In this document: piece by piece, positions 27,978-35,278 of the stretch
Numbering within the stretch: the first letter of the stretch is position 1
How the letters are laid out: each line of letters starts with the position of its first letter
DNA from: DAIOEK01 sp964648485
Lineage (GTDB): Bacteria; Chloroflexota; Anaerolineae; Anaerolineales; Anaerolineaceae
NCBI GenBank assembly: GCA_964648485.1
Contig: CAZYOF010000022.1
Coordinates: 1 to 55,429 of the forward strand
Direction: 5' to 3'
DNA length: 55,429 nt
The notes under the pieces: generated by a model
Told to the model about the DNA's origin: nothing
The model's input: the letters and a program-made list of their open reading frames with translations, nothing else
Database searches by the model: none
Program-made: the position numbers and the translations under genes

Positions 27978-29609
27978 ATGATTCAGATTCAATTGAATAA
28001 CATCAGTCTTACGCTGGGCGCCCGACCCATTTTCAGAGTGCTGAATTGGGAAATTCATGAATACCAGAAGATCGGGTTAATCGGACCGAATGGTGCGGGG
28101 AAATCTTCCCTTTTTAAATTGATTACTGCTGAGTATTTTCCAGAAGCGGGTGGAACAATAACCCGGGCGAAGGGTGTCACCATTGGGTACCTGGCGCAGC
28201 AACCAGAGCTGCCTGAGACTCTTACTTCGTTGGATTGTGTCATGAATGCCAACCCGCGCATCCTGCAGATCCGCACACTGTTGGAAGAACTGGAATCTAA
28301 ATTGACAACCCCTGCCGTTTATAACGACAACCACCAGCTTACCCAAACACTCGATCGCCAGATGATTCTGTTGGAGGAGTATCAATCTCTGGGTGGGGAT
28401 CAGTTTGAGTTGCATGCTGAAACTCTGCTCACTACGCTGGGTCTCCCTGCGGCGGACATAAAGAAACCGGTAAGCCAGCTCAGCGGGGGTCAGCGAAAAC
28501 TGGTTGGGCTGGCTGGTCTATTAATGCTGTCTCCTTCGGTTCTCCTGCTCGATGAACCTGACAACCACCTTGATCTGGCAGCCAGACAGTTCCTCGAAAA
28601 GACCATCCGGGAATACAAAGGAACGGTGATTATTATCTCCCATGACCGTTATCTGCTGGATGCAGCGGTGACTCAGATTGCGGAATTGGAAGACGGAAGG
28701 TTATCCGTTTTTCAGGGAGATTACTCATCCTTTATTCTGGATAAGGAACAGCGCCTTGCCCGTCAGGATGAGCTCTATCATGTTCAACAGCGCCAAATTC
28801 AACGGATTGAATCTGCCATTAAACGTTATCAGATTTGGGCGAAAACATACGATAGCGAAAAATTCGCAAAAAGGGCTAAGGCGATTCAAAATCGGCTGGA
28901 CCGGATGGAGAAATTGGATAAACCTGTTCTCGAACGCCGGAAAATGGACTTGAAGTTGAACGGCTGGCGCGGATCTCAAAAAGTCTTGGAAATCCAGCGC
29001 GTAGAGAAATCTTTCGGTAACCAGCGGATCATTCACAATGCGAACGTCATACTTCAGCATGGTGAGCGGGTTGGTTTAATAGGAGCCAATGGCAGTGGTA
29101 AATCCGTTCTGTTGAAAATGATCCTGGGTGAATATTTACCCGATGAGGGAGAAATCCTTCTCGGTCCCAGTATTACCACCGGTTACTATGCACAGGAGCA
29201 TGAAACATTGGACCTGAATAAGACGGCATTGGATACGGTAAGACAGGCTGGGGCACTTTCAGAAGCACGCGGCGTCTCATTTTTACAACGCTATTTATTC
29301 ACTTACCGACAGGCGTACCAAAAGGTGATGGAGCTTTCCGGAGGAGAGCGCAGTCGATTGCAATTAGCCCTTGTCGTTTTATCAGGTGCAAATTTTCTCC
29401 TCTTCGATGAACCTACCAATAATCTCGATATACAATCGGCTGAAGTGCTTGAAGAATCCGTCGCTGAGTTTGAAGGTACGGTATTGGTGATTTCACATGA
29501 CAGGTATTTCCTCGATCAAGTAGCAGACCGCATACTGGTACTCGAAAACGGCTGCATCACATCCTACCCTGGTAACTACAGCGATTATCTGTCTGATTCA
29601 ATGAAATAG
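27978..29609 (+). CDS. ABC-F family ATPase (ribosome-associated)
   Basis: A 543-residue protein with two ATPase domains and no membrane segment, the ABC-F hallmark. Domain 1: Walker A GPNGAGKS (about 36-43), signature LSGGQRK, Walker B LLLDEPDNHLD. A linker of about 75 residues follows (QRQIQRIESAIKRYQIWAK), the region that enters the ribosomal E site. Domain 2: GANGSGKS (about 365), LSGGERSR and LLFDEPTNNLD. ABC-F proteins rescue stalled ribosomes or protect them from antibiotics. Several resistance-type members are induced by leader-ORF attenuation, which fits the leader seen here. Resistance cannot be told from Uup/YkpA-like housekeeping roles by sequence alone. ATGGAGAGCT precedes the ATG. 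Confidence 0.93.
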   Translation: MIQIQLNNISLTLGARPIFRVLNWEIHEYQKIGLIGPNGAGKSSLFKLITAEYFPEAGGTITRAKGVTIGYLAQQPELPETLTSLDCVMNANPRILQIRTLLEELESKLTTPAVYNDNHQLTQTLDRQMILLEEYQSLGGDQFELHAETLLTTLGLPAADIKKPVSQLSGGQRKLVGLAGLLMLSPSVLLLDEPDNHLDLAARQFLEKTIREYKGTVIIISHDRYLLDAAVTQIAELEDGRLSVFQGDYSSFILDKEQRLARQDELYHVQQRQIQRIESAIKRYQIWAKTYDSEKFAKRAKAIQNRLDRMEKLDKPVLERRKMDLKLNGWRGSQKVLEIQRVEKSFGNQRIIHNANVILQHGERVGLIGANGSGKSVLLKMILGEYLPDEGEILLGPSITTGYYAQEHETLDLNKTALDTVRQAGALSEARGVSFLQRYLFTYRQAYQKVMELSGGERSRLQLALVVLSGANFLLFDEPTNNLDIQSAEVLEESVAEFEGTVLVISHDRYFLDQVADRILVLENGCITSYPGNYSDYLSDSMK

Positions 29610-29616
29610 ATGATTG

Positions 29617-30015
29617 TCAAATGATAAATAGGTAGATAAATGTGGTCACGGTGCAGATCCCGCCCACAACGAGGTGGATGGATCCAATGTTTTTCATTTC
29701 TTCCTTCTTCTTCAAGTTGCGTAGGTGAGCTGTGGATGATTTACTCCCGCTGGTTTTTCGTAGAAATTCCAGGTAGAGCCAGGAAACAGGGGTGATCATC
29801 CACTCTTTCCCTTGCCATAAAACCCATCCGATCCAGAGTGTTGCCAGGCTGAATATTAGAAATGCCAGATCGCGCAGATTGAATAGGAATCCGGAAGGGA
29901 GAATCTTCACAGCCAGCCAGAGAAGGGTCCAAACCGCAAATGAAAATATTTGGGTCTGCGCTGCTGGATGGAATTCCTGAAATATCCTAAATTTGGATTT
30001 ATTTTGAGATCTCAT
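29617..30015 (-). CDS. Small membrane protein, unknown function
   Basis: A 132-residue protein with about three membrane helices (about 28-45, 48-66 and a C-terminal one ending at the last residue) and a basic loop between them (RNLKKKEEMK). It is convergent with the ABC-F gene at a distance of 7 nt. Its promoter (TATAAT on the minus strand near 30049) is divergent from the strong promoter at 30061. No Shine-Dalgarno is evident. I recognise no family. Confidence 0.65.
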   Translation of the reverse strand: MRSQNKSKFRIFQEFHPAAQTQIFSFAVWTLLWLAVKILPSGFLFNLRDLAFLIFSLATLWIGWVLWQGKEWMITPVSWLYLEFLRKTSGSKSSTAHLRNLKKKEEMKNIGSIHLVVGGICTVTTFIYLFII

Positions 30016-30060
30016 TTTGTTTCTGTATTGCGCACGATTGACGTAATTATAACGTACCCC

Positions 30061-30088
30061 TTGACAAGAAAAAGAATAACGCTATAAT
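30061..30088 (+). promoter_or_regulatory. Near-consensus sigma70 promoter
   Basis: TTGACA, 16 nt, then TATAAT; predicted start near 30095. It drives the membrane-protein/regulator operon, with the operator palindrome just downstream. Confidence 0.85.
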
Positions 30089-30096
30089 ACAAACTA

Positions 30097-30111
30097 GTTT
30101 GCAATGCAAAC
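30097..30111 (+). promoter_or_regulatory. Operator palindrome at the transcription start
   Basis: Perfect inverted repeat GTTTGCA-A-TGCAAAC. It lies a few bases after the predicted transcription start and before the AAGGAG ribosome site. The position suits repression by a dimeric winged-helix protein, and the obvious candidate is the one encoded at 30746. Confidence 0.7.
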
Positions 30112-30125
30112 AGTAAGGAGTGATT

Positions 30126-30746
30126 ATGAATCAAGAATTGCAGAAAATTGAAAGAAGAACGATCGGATACTGGTTTTCAGATGGTCTGGTGGATATGTAT
30201 GTTGGCGGAGTATTCCTGCTTCTTGCAGTAATGCTATTCGTGGCGACACTACTTGAGCCGAAACTATTTACGGCATTACTGGTGGGCATGGGTCAACCTT
30301 TGGTAATTATTCTGGCAATATATTTTGGGAAACGTATCATACCAGAGCTGAAAGAAAACTATGTATATCCTCGCACAGGATATGTTGAATACAAGCCCCG
30401 GCTGCAGGCGGATCGCCGCAGAAGGATGATCCAGGCAGGTATTACAGGTGGATTGATGGCTTTAATGGTCTTGCTCTTACAATCTTTGACGGGAAATATC
30501 ATCTGGGTAATTGCCGGGGGGCTCCTGGCTGTTTTTCTGGTTGTGCTTGCGTATCGGACCGGATTGCTCCGCTATTTGGGAATGGCTGCGGTATCTATCC
30601 TGAGTGGAATGACGGTTTCGATCATTAGTCTGGCAGAGCAATACCAGGGGCCGGCATTTTATGGAATATTTGGTTTATGCTGGCTGGTTCTGGGAATCGT
30701 TTCTTTCATGGTGTTCCTTAATCAAAACGCTCGCGTGGAGGAATAA
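30126..30746 (+). CDS. Six-helix membrane protein co-transcribed with a winged-helix regulator
   Basis: A 206-residue protein with about six membrane helices in three pairs and a basic cytoplasmic loop (RLQADRRRRMIQ, about 95-107). I chose the ATG at 30126 because AAGGAG is 5 nt upstream; an in-frame GTG at 30120 overlaps that site. Its stop codon shares a base with the regulator start (TAATG). Function unknown; such pairs are often stress- or envelope-related, but nothing in the sequence shows it. Confidence 0.75.
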   Translation: MNQELQKIERRTIGYWFSDGLVDMYVGGVFLLLAVMLFVATLLEPKLFTALLVGMGQPLVIILAIYFGKRIIPELKENYVYPRTGYVEYKPRLQADRRRRMIQAGITGGLMALMVLLLQSLTGNIIWVIAGGLLAVFLVVLAYRTGLLRYLGMAAVSILSGMTVSIISLAEQYQGPAFYGIFGLCWLVLGIVSFMVFLNQNARVEE

Positions 30747-31051
30747 TGAAAAAGCCGCTGAAAGGGTGGATGGATGTTGACAAACTGGTTCATGAACCTG
30801 CCCGCCTGGTAATTCTTACCATACTGGCTTCTGTAGAAAAGACAGATTTCATATATCTACAACGCGAGGCAGAATTAACCCGCGGCAACTTGTCGGCTCA
30901 TCTTTCCAAACTACAAGAAGCAGGTTACATCCAAATTGAGAAAACATATCGCGGAAAACTTCCATTAACGCTGGTGCAAATTACATCAGAGGGACGGTCA
31001 GCGCTCGAAACATACCGAAAACAGCTTAAGAATATACTAAACAAATCATAA
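30746..31051 (+). CDS. Winged-helix transcriptional regulator (HTH_34/MarR-like)
   Basis: A 101-residue single-domain regulator. The helix-turn-helix reads LTRGNLSAHLSKLQEAGYI (about 44-62), followed by the wing IEKTYRGKLPLTLVQIT and a C-terminal dimerisation helix. It lacks metal ligands of the ArsR type and belongs to the small HTH_34-like winged-helix group. TGGAGG precedes the start. It is the second gene of the operon with the palindromic operator at 30097-30111, so autorepression is likely (inference). Confidence 0.88.
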   Translation: MKKPLKGWMDVDKLVHEPARLVILTILASVEKTDFIYLQREAELTRGNLSAHLSKLQEAGYIQIEKTYRGKLPLTLVQITSEGRSALETYRKQLKNILNKS

Positions 31052-31072
31052 TTTCAAAAAAATGAAATAAGA

Positions 31073-31102
31073 CAAACAGCCGCCCGGGAGTGCGGCTGTT
31101 TG
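31073..31102. terminator. Hairpin after the regulator operon
   Basis: CAAACAGCCGC pairs with GCGGCTGTTTG (11 bp). The plus-strand U-tract is weak (TTTGCAGG), so termination efficiency is uncertain. It also lies downstream of the convergent transporter gene. Confidence 0.6.
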
Positions 31103-31143
31103 CAGGAACACCGGAGTATTTTTCCGGAACACCATCATCAAAA

Positions 31144-32526
31144 TCAAATCAACTTCAAACCGCTCAAAAGCACCACGAAAACCAGAAGAGGGGTGACATA
31201 TTTTAAGATATAAAATACAACCCTGGTAATTTTCTGGTTTTTGATTTTCCCCTCATTTGACAGGGCTGTCTGGAACCGGTTAAGACCCCAGACCCAACCG
31301 GCAAAAATTGCCAGGAAAAACCCACCCAGAGGCAGCAGCACATTGGATGACCCGAAATCGTACATGTCAAAGAAGGTTAATCCGAACACTTTCACATCTG
31401 CCATCAGATTATTGGAAAGCGCTGCCGGGATGCCGACAACAGCCAGCGGAATAATAGTTAATAGGGTGGCTTTGATCCGTGACATCTTAAACCAGCCTTC
31501 CAGAAATGCGGCAATAACTTCCAGCAGTGAAAGTTGGGCGCCGATTGAGGCGATCGCCGTTAGCAAGAAGAAGATGACCATAAAGATGTTGCCCAGTGGC
31601 ATGGATGAAAACACAGCCGGTGCGGTAATAAAAAGCAGGGAAGGTCCGGCAGCAGGTTCGAATCCGAAGGCGAATACTGCCGGGAAGATGGCGATTCCTG
31701 CCAGCAGGGATATCGCCAGGTCGGCGAATACCACACGGGTGGCTGTCAGCGGAATATCCTGCTCGTCGCGGTAATATGAACCGTAGGTGATCATGCAGCC
31801 CATGCCAATCGAGAGTTTAAAGAAAGCCAGACCCATCGCAACCAGAACGGTTTCAAAGGTTACCTTGGAGAAATCCGGTTGAAAGAGGAAGGCCAGACCG
31901 GCAGATGCGCCCGGAAGGGTTACGCTACGGATTCCCACGACAATCAACATGATAAAGAGCAGCGGCATTAACCGCTTGGTGGTGGCTTCAATGCCCCGGG
32001 TGATTCCCAGCATGATAATTCCACCGGTAATGATCAGTACAATCCACTGCCAGATCAGTGATTGTGCCGGGCTGCTCACCAGTTCGCCAAAAGCTTTGGA
32101 AGTGACTTCCGGATTGGTGGAAAGTATTCCTCCTGATAAGGCTTTAAAAATGTAAGCGAATACCCAGCCTGCCACTTCGGTGTAAAACGCCATGATCATA
32201 AAAGCTGCCAGCACTCCGCCAGCACCGATGAGCCACCAGATCTTTCCCGGGGCTACTTTCTTCAGGGCGGTTACCGCATCCCCGCGACCAGACCGTCCTA
32301 TCATCTGTTCTGTGATCATAATGGGTAACCCGATCACCAGGGTGCAGACGAGGTAAATGATGAGAAACGCGGCACCGCCGTTGCTGCCGGTCAAATAGGG
32401 GAACTTCCAGATGTTTCCCAATCCTACAGCAGATCCCAGTGTTGCCATCAGAATGCCCAGCCCGGTCGCAAATTGTTTTCTTTGCGCAGAAGCCTGGCTG
32501 GGTGTTACGGAGGTTGTTGCTGTCAT
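31144..32526 (-). CDS. Neurotransmitter:sodium symporter (NSS) family amino-acid transporter
   Basis: A 460-residue Na+-coupled transporter with 11-12 helices. TM1 carries the unwound sodium and substrate motif GSAVGLGNIWKFPYL, with TNGGAAF-like SNGGAAFL after it; TM6 region LSIGMGCMITYGSY is also typical. It belongs to the LeuT/MhsT/TnaT group, whose bacterial members take up tryptophan, tyrosine, leucine or other neutral amino acids. The substrate is not fixed by sequence, but the leader upstream encodes a Tyr-Tyr-Tyr-Phe run and a conditional terminator, which points to aromatic amino acids (inference). AAAGGAG lies 7 nt before the ATG. Confidence 0.92.
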   Translation of the reverse strand: MTATTSVTPSQASAQRKQFATGLGILMATLGSAVGLGNIWKFPYLTGSNGGAAFLIIYLVCTLVIGLPIMITEQMIGRSGRGDAVTALKKVAPGKIWWLIGAGGVLAAFMIMAFYTEVAGWVFAYIFKALSGGILSTNPEVTSKAFGELVSSPAQSLIWQWIVLIITGGIIMLGITRGIEATTKRLMPLLFIMLIVVGIRSVTLPGASAGLAFLFQPDFSKVTFETVLVAMGLAFFKLSIGMGCMITYGSYYRDEQDIPLTATRVVFADLAISLLAGIAIFPAVFAFGFEPAAGPSLLFITAPAVFSSMPLGNIFMVIFFLLTAIASIGAQLSLLEVIAAFLEGWFKMSRIKATLLTIIPLAVVGIPAALSNNLMADVKVFGLTFFDMYDFGSSNVLLPLGGFFLAIFAGWVWGLNRFQTALSNEGKIKNQKITRVVFYILKYVTPLLVFVVLLSGLKLI

Positions 32527-32547
32527 AAACGATTCTCCTTTAGAGTA

Positions 32548-32578
32548 AAAAGCCCCCGGTTTGCGACCGGGGGCTTTT
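32548..32578 (-). terminator. Attenuator in the NSS transporter leader
   Basis: On the minus strand AAAAGCCCCCGGT pairs perfectly over 13 bp with ACCGGGGGCTTTT around a 5-nt loop, continuing into a run of five T (32551-32547). It sits between the promoter and the transporter ATG, 21 nt upstream of the start codon, so it must be conditional. The segment 32620-32613 (TGCACCGG), inside the leader ORF, can pair with 32570-32562 (CCGGTCGCA, one bulged C) and would prevent it. Confidence 0.75.
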
Positions 32579-32604
32579 AGAATTTCATTCTGATACGTGC
32601 GTGT

Positions 32605-32685
32605 TTAACTCTCCGGTGCAGTCATGGATGTACAGGGCATAAAGTAATAATAAGAAATGCGCCAGGAGAAGGTTTGAATTTTCAT
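32605..32685 (-). CDS. Putative leaderless 26-residue leader peptide with a Tyr-Tyr-Tyr-Phe run
   Basis: The ORF begins MKIQTFSWRISYYYFMP and ends in TAPES. Codons 12-15 are TAT TAT TAC TTT, with Phe6 and Trp8 before them. The ATG lies 7 nt after the -10 hexamer TAACAT of a promoter that also has a perfect TTGACA. The GGGGAG just before the ATG would be outside the RNA or too close to act as a ribosome site. The stop codon is 26 nt before the attenuator stem. A ribosome stalled on the aromatic run would leave 32620-32613 free to form the antiterminator; a ribosome at the stop codon would cover it. This is the classical attenuation logic, here inferred from sequence only. Confidence 0.65.
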   Translation of the reverse strand: MKIQTFSWRISYYYFMPCTSMTAPES

Positions 32686-32692
32686 CTCCCCG

Positions 32693-32721
32693 ATGTTACT
32701 CCAGCCCGGGTATTGTGTCAA
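32693..32721 (-). promoter_or_regulatory. Promoter of the NSS transporter leader
   Basis: On the minus strand TTGACA (32721-32716), 17-nt spacer, TAACAT (32698-32693). The predicted start falls at or next to the ATG of the leader ORF at 32685. Together with the leader and attenuator it explains most of the 371-nt gap 32527-32897; in 32722-32850 I see no further gene. Confidence 0.65.
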
Positions 32722-32852
32722 TGGATGGAGTAAGAATGAGGTCGGATGTTTCACCTCGCACAATACTACTTGATTACCTCTCACAGAATCAACCTGTTCA
32801 TATGGAATAGCAGGGAGGTGACATTCATCACTTGCGCCAGGCAAACAAGAGG

Positions 32853-32896
32853 TATAATATAACAAGTAATAAAAAGATATAACAAATTATAACAAT
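32853..32896 (+). repeat. Three helically phased TATAACAA repeats at the pocR-like promoter
   Basis: TATAACAAG (32858), TATAACAAA (32878) and TATAACAAT (32888) start 20 and 10 bp apart, so they lie on the same face of the helix. They begin at a TATAAT -10 box (32853-32858) and end one base before the ATG at 32898. They probably form the operator for the regulator encoded directly downstream (autoregulation; inference). No Shine-Dalgarno is present. Confidence 0.6.
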
Positions 32897-32897
32897 T

Positions 32898-33650
32898 ATG
32901 AACACTCTTTACACAGTTCGCCAGGTTCAGGATATTCTCAAGGTTGACCGCATCACCATCTACCGGATGCTGCAGGACGGCAGATTGAAGGGGATGAAAA
33001 TCGGTCAGCAATGGCGCTTTTCACAGGATGAAGTCCAACGCTTACTTGGTGGCAATGAACCAGGCTCACCAGCCCTACCCCAAATGGCTTTGGCAGATTC
33101 ATCATTCCCGACACATTGTATCCAGACGATTCAAAACCTATTCTCAGAAATCAGTACTCTCCCCGGTTTTACCGTTGATCTTAATGGTGAATTGCTGACC
33201 GAAATCAGCAAGCCTTCCAACCTGATGCTGCATATGCTGGGCACCGTTCAGGGCAGAGATACTTGCCGTCAAACCTGGATCCAGATTGTCAAAGAAACCG
33301 CCACCCATAATGGAGTCATGCAGTCACGGGAAGGTTTCTATTTTGCAGCGGCGCCCGTGTACGACATGGATACGCATATTGGTGCTTTCATTTCGGGACA
33401 ATTTTACGCGTCAAAACCGGACCATTACGAAGAAGCTCTCCGGGTGGCAGAAATTGCCCGAAAATATCAACTCGATGCAGCTGTATTGCAGGAGGAAATT
33501 AAACACACCCCGGTGATCCCTGTCGAAAAGCATCCGGATGTGGCAGCGTGGGTGTTGGCTGCCAGTCATGCCATGCAGAGTATTTTGAAAGAAAGAACCG
33601 GATTTCTGCTTCGGTTGCAACAAATTGCAGATCTAACACAGTTAAGCTAA
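32898..33650 (+). CDS. Regulator with excisionase-type HTH and PocR ligand-binding domain
   Basis: A 250-residue protein. Residues 1-52 form a MerR/excisionase-type winged HTH (TVRQVQDILKVDRITIYRMLQDGRLKGMKIGQQWRFSQDEVQRLL). Residues 75-215 match the PocR sensory domain (PGFTVDLNGELLTEISKPSN; CRQTW; GFYFAAAPVYD; GAFISGQF). PocR domains bind small hydrocarbon derivatives or, in other proteins, redox or metal cofactors; the Cys in GRDTCRQ is typical. It is the first gene before the SQR-DsrC-DsrE2 set with 9 nt to the next gene, so it is the likely local regulator of sulfur metabolism. Confidence 0.85.
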   Translation: MNTLYTVRQVQDILKVDRITIYRMLQDGRLKGMKIGQQWRFSQDEVQRLLGGNEPGSPALPQMALADSSFPTHCIQTIQNLFSEISTLPGFTVDLNGELLTEISKPSNLMLHMLGTVQGRDTCRQTWIQIVKETATHNGVMQSREGFYFAAAPVYDMDTHIGAFISGQFYASKPDHYEEALRVAEIARKYQLDAAVLQEEIKHTPVIPVEKHPDVAAWVLAASHAMQSILKERTGFLLRLQQIADLTQLS

Positions 33651-33659
33651 GGAGCTTAT

Positions 33660-34916
33660 ATGAAAACATTCCTCATCCTCGGTGCCGGCTCTGCTGGAAC
33701 CATGATCGCCCACAAAATGGTCAAAACACTGGACTCAAGGGAATGGCAAATAGTGGTTGTAGATAAGAATAAAGATCATTATTACCAGCCTGGTTTTCTG
33801 TTTTTGCCTTTTGGCTATTACACGGAAAAAGATGTGGGAAAACCACAGAAAAACTTCCTGCCTTCCCAAATTAAATATATCAACTCAGATCTCGATATCA
33901 TCGATCCTGATAACAACCAGGTCAAACTGGCAAATGGAGAGGCGATTCACTACGATTATCTGGTCATTGCGACTGGTGCTGATATCTATCCTGGCGAAAC
34001 CGAAGGTTTATTGGATGGAGGCTGGCGGCAGAACATTTTTGACTTCTACACTGTTGAAGGTGGACTGGCAATGAAGAGCTTCCTCGATACCTGGCAGGGA
34101 GGACGGCTGGTGTTGAATGTGGTCGAAAACCCCATCAAATGTCCGGTAGCTCCCCTCGAGTTTCTCTTCCTGGCAGATGACTACTTTACCAAAAAGGGAA
34201 TTCGTCACAAAGTCGATCTCATCTATGCCACCCCGCTCTCCGGCGCTTTTACCAAACCGATTGCATCTGCCATGCTTGGAGATGTGTTGAAGAAGAAGAA
34301 TGTAATCATCGAATCCGATTTTGCCATTGGAGAGGTGGATGCTGGCAAAAATGTAATCCGATCCTATGATGACCGCGAAATTGGATATGACCTGCTGGTG
34401 AGCGTTCCCACCAATATGGGCGCTGAAGTGATTGGGCGCTCCGGTTTGGGCGATGAATTAAACTTCGTACCCACGAATAAAGAAACCCTTCAGTCGAAAA
34501 AATATGAAAAAATTTTCGTACTGGGTGATGCAGCAAATATCCCTGCTTCCAAAGCAGGTGCAGTAATCCACTTCCAGATGGAAACTGCATATAAAAACAT
34601 TCTGGCGCATATGCAGGGAAAACCCATGCCATCTGAATTTGATGGTCATTCCCTTTGCTACATAGAATCAGGTTTCAATAAGGCAATCCTGATTGATTTC
34701 AGCTATGACCAGGAACCTCTCCCTGGCACTTATCCCCTCCCGGGAGTAGGACCTTTCTCCCTGCTCAAGGAGACTGTTGTGAACCACTGGGGAAAGCTTG
34801 CCTTCAAAGATATGTATTGGAACTTGATGCTCAAGGGAATTGAAGTACCACTACCAAGCCGATTCAGTATGTTTGGTAAGAATAAAGTAAATCCTGTCCT
34901 TGTGGCAGCTGAATAA
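33660..34916 (+). CDS. Sulfide:quinone oxidoreductase-like flavoprotein
   Basis: A 418-residue FAD enzyme of the SQR/flavocytochrome family. FAD motif GAGSAG at 8-13, ATG motif IATGAD near 103-108, second FAD motif FVLGDAANIPASKAG at 286-300. Two redox cysteines typical of SQR are visible, Cys161 (ENPIKCPVAPLE) and Cys333 (HSLCYIES). A third cysteine, used by some SQR types in the N-terminal half, is absent. The C-terminal region has amphipathic helices for membrane attachment. It should oxidise sulfide or persulfide and reduce quinone. Co-transcription with DsrC- and DsrE-like carriers suggests the sulfane sulfur is handed to a protein rather than released as polysulfide (inference). Confidence 0.88.
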   Translation: MKTFLILGAGSAGTMIAHKMVKTLDSREWQIVVVDKNKDHYYQPGFLFLPFGYYTEKDVGKPQKNFLPSQIKYINSDLDIIDPDNNQVKLANGEAIHYDYLVIATGADIYPGETEGLLDGGWRQNIFDFYTVEGGLAMKSFLDTWQGGRLVLNVVENPIKCPVAPLEFLFLADDYFTKKGIRHKVDLIYATPLSGAFTKPIASAMLGDVLKKKNVIIESDFAIGEVDAGKNVIRSYDDREIGYDLLVSVPTNMGAEVIGRSGLGDELNFVPTNKETLQSKKYEKIFVLGDAANIPASKAGAVIHFQMETAYKNILAHMQGKPMPSEFDGHSLCYIESGFNKAILIDFSYDQEPLPGTYPLPGVGPFSLLKETVVNHWGKLAFKDMYWNLMLKGIEVPLPSRFSMFGKNKVNPVLVAAE

Positions 34917-34950
34917 CACAATAAACATTGTATTTGACAAGGAGAAATAT

Positions 34951-35259
34951 ATGTCCGAAGAATTGTTAACTAAAGTCCAATTTGATGCAGATGGGTACAT
35001 GGTCGATGGGAACACCTGGACCGAAGAAATTGGTAAAGCTCTGGCTGCCCGTGAAGGGATCGAACTGACCGATCGACATTGGGTGGTTATCAACTACGCT
35101 CGTAATGAATGGAAGACCAAAGGCGAAGCTCCCAGCTTACGCGCGATTACCAAAAATACCGATGTCAGCACCAAAGAACTCTATCAGCTTTTCCCGGGTG
35201 GACCCGGAAAACTGGCTGCCAAAGTCGCCGGCTTGAAAAAACCTACTGGTTGTATCTAA
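34951..35259 (+). CDS. DsrC/TusE-family sulfur carrier (single C-terminal Cys)
   Basis: A 102-residue protein with the family core FDADGYMVDGNTWTEEIG, the HWVVINYARNEW helix and the C-terminal arm ending KKPTGCI. The penultimate cysteine (Cys101, CysA) that carries the persulfide is present. The second cysteine about 11 residues earlier, needed for the DsrC trisulfide, is Ala (KLAAKVAGL). That makes it TusE-like rather than a true dissimilatory DsrC. The ATG at 34951 follows AAGGAG by 7 nt. It sits between the SQR-like and DsrE2 genes, so it most likely relays sulfur between them. Confidence 0.92.
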   Translation: MSEELLTKVQFDADGYMVDGNTWTEEIGKALAAREGIELTDRHWVVINYARNEWKTKGEAPSLRAITKNTDVSTKELYQLFPGGPGKLAAKVAGLKKPTGCI

Positions 35260-35278
35260 TCGAATAGGAAGGTTCCCA

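Noticed and set aside
32527..32700. Glycine riboswitch or T-box in the NSS leader
   Set aside because: I looked for the GGAGAG/GAAGGAGCAA glycine motifs and the T-box core (GGTGGTACCGCG) and found neither; the leader-peptide model explains the conserved-looking parts.
32605..32865. 86-codon version of the NSS leader ORF starting from TTG
   Set aside because: It would begin upstream of the promoter and cross it. Only the last 26 codons from the ATG at 32685 fit the promoter and attenuator.
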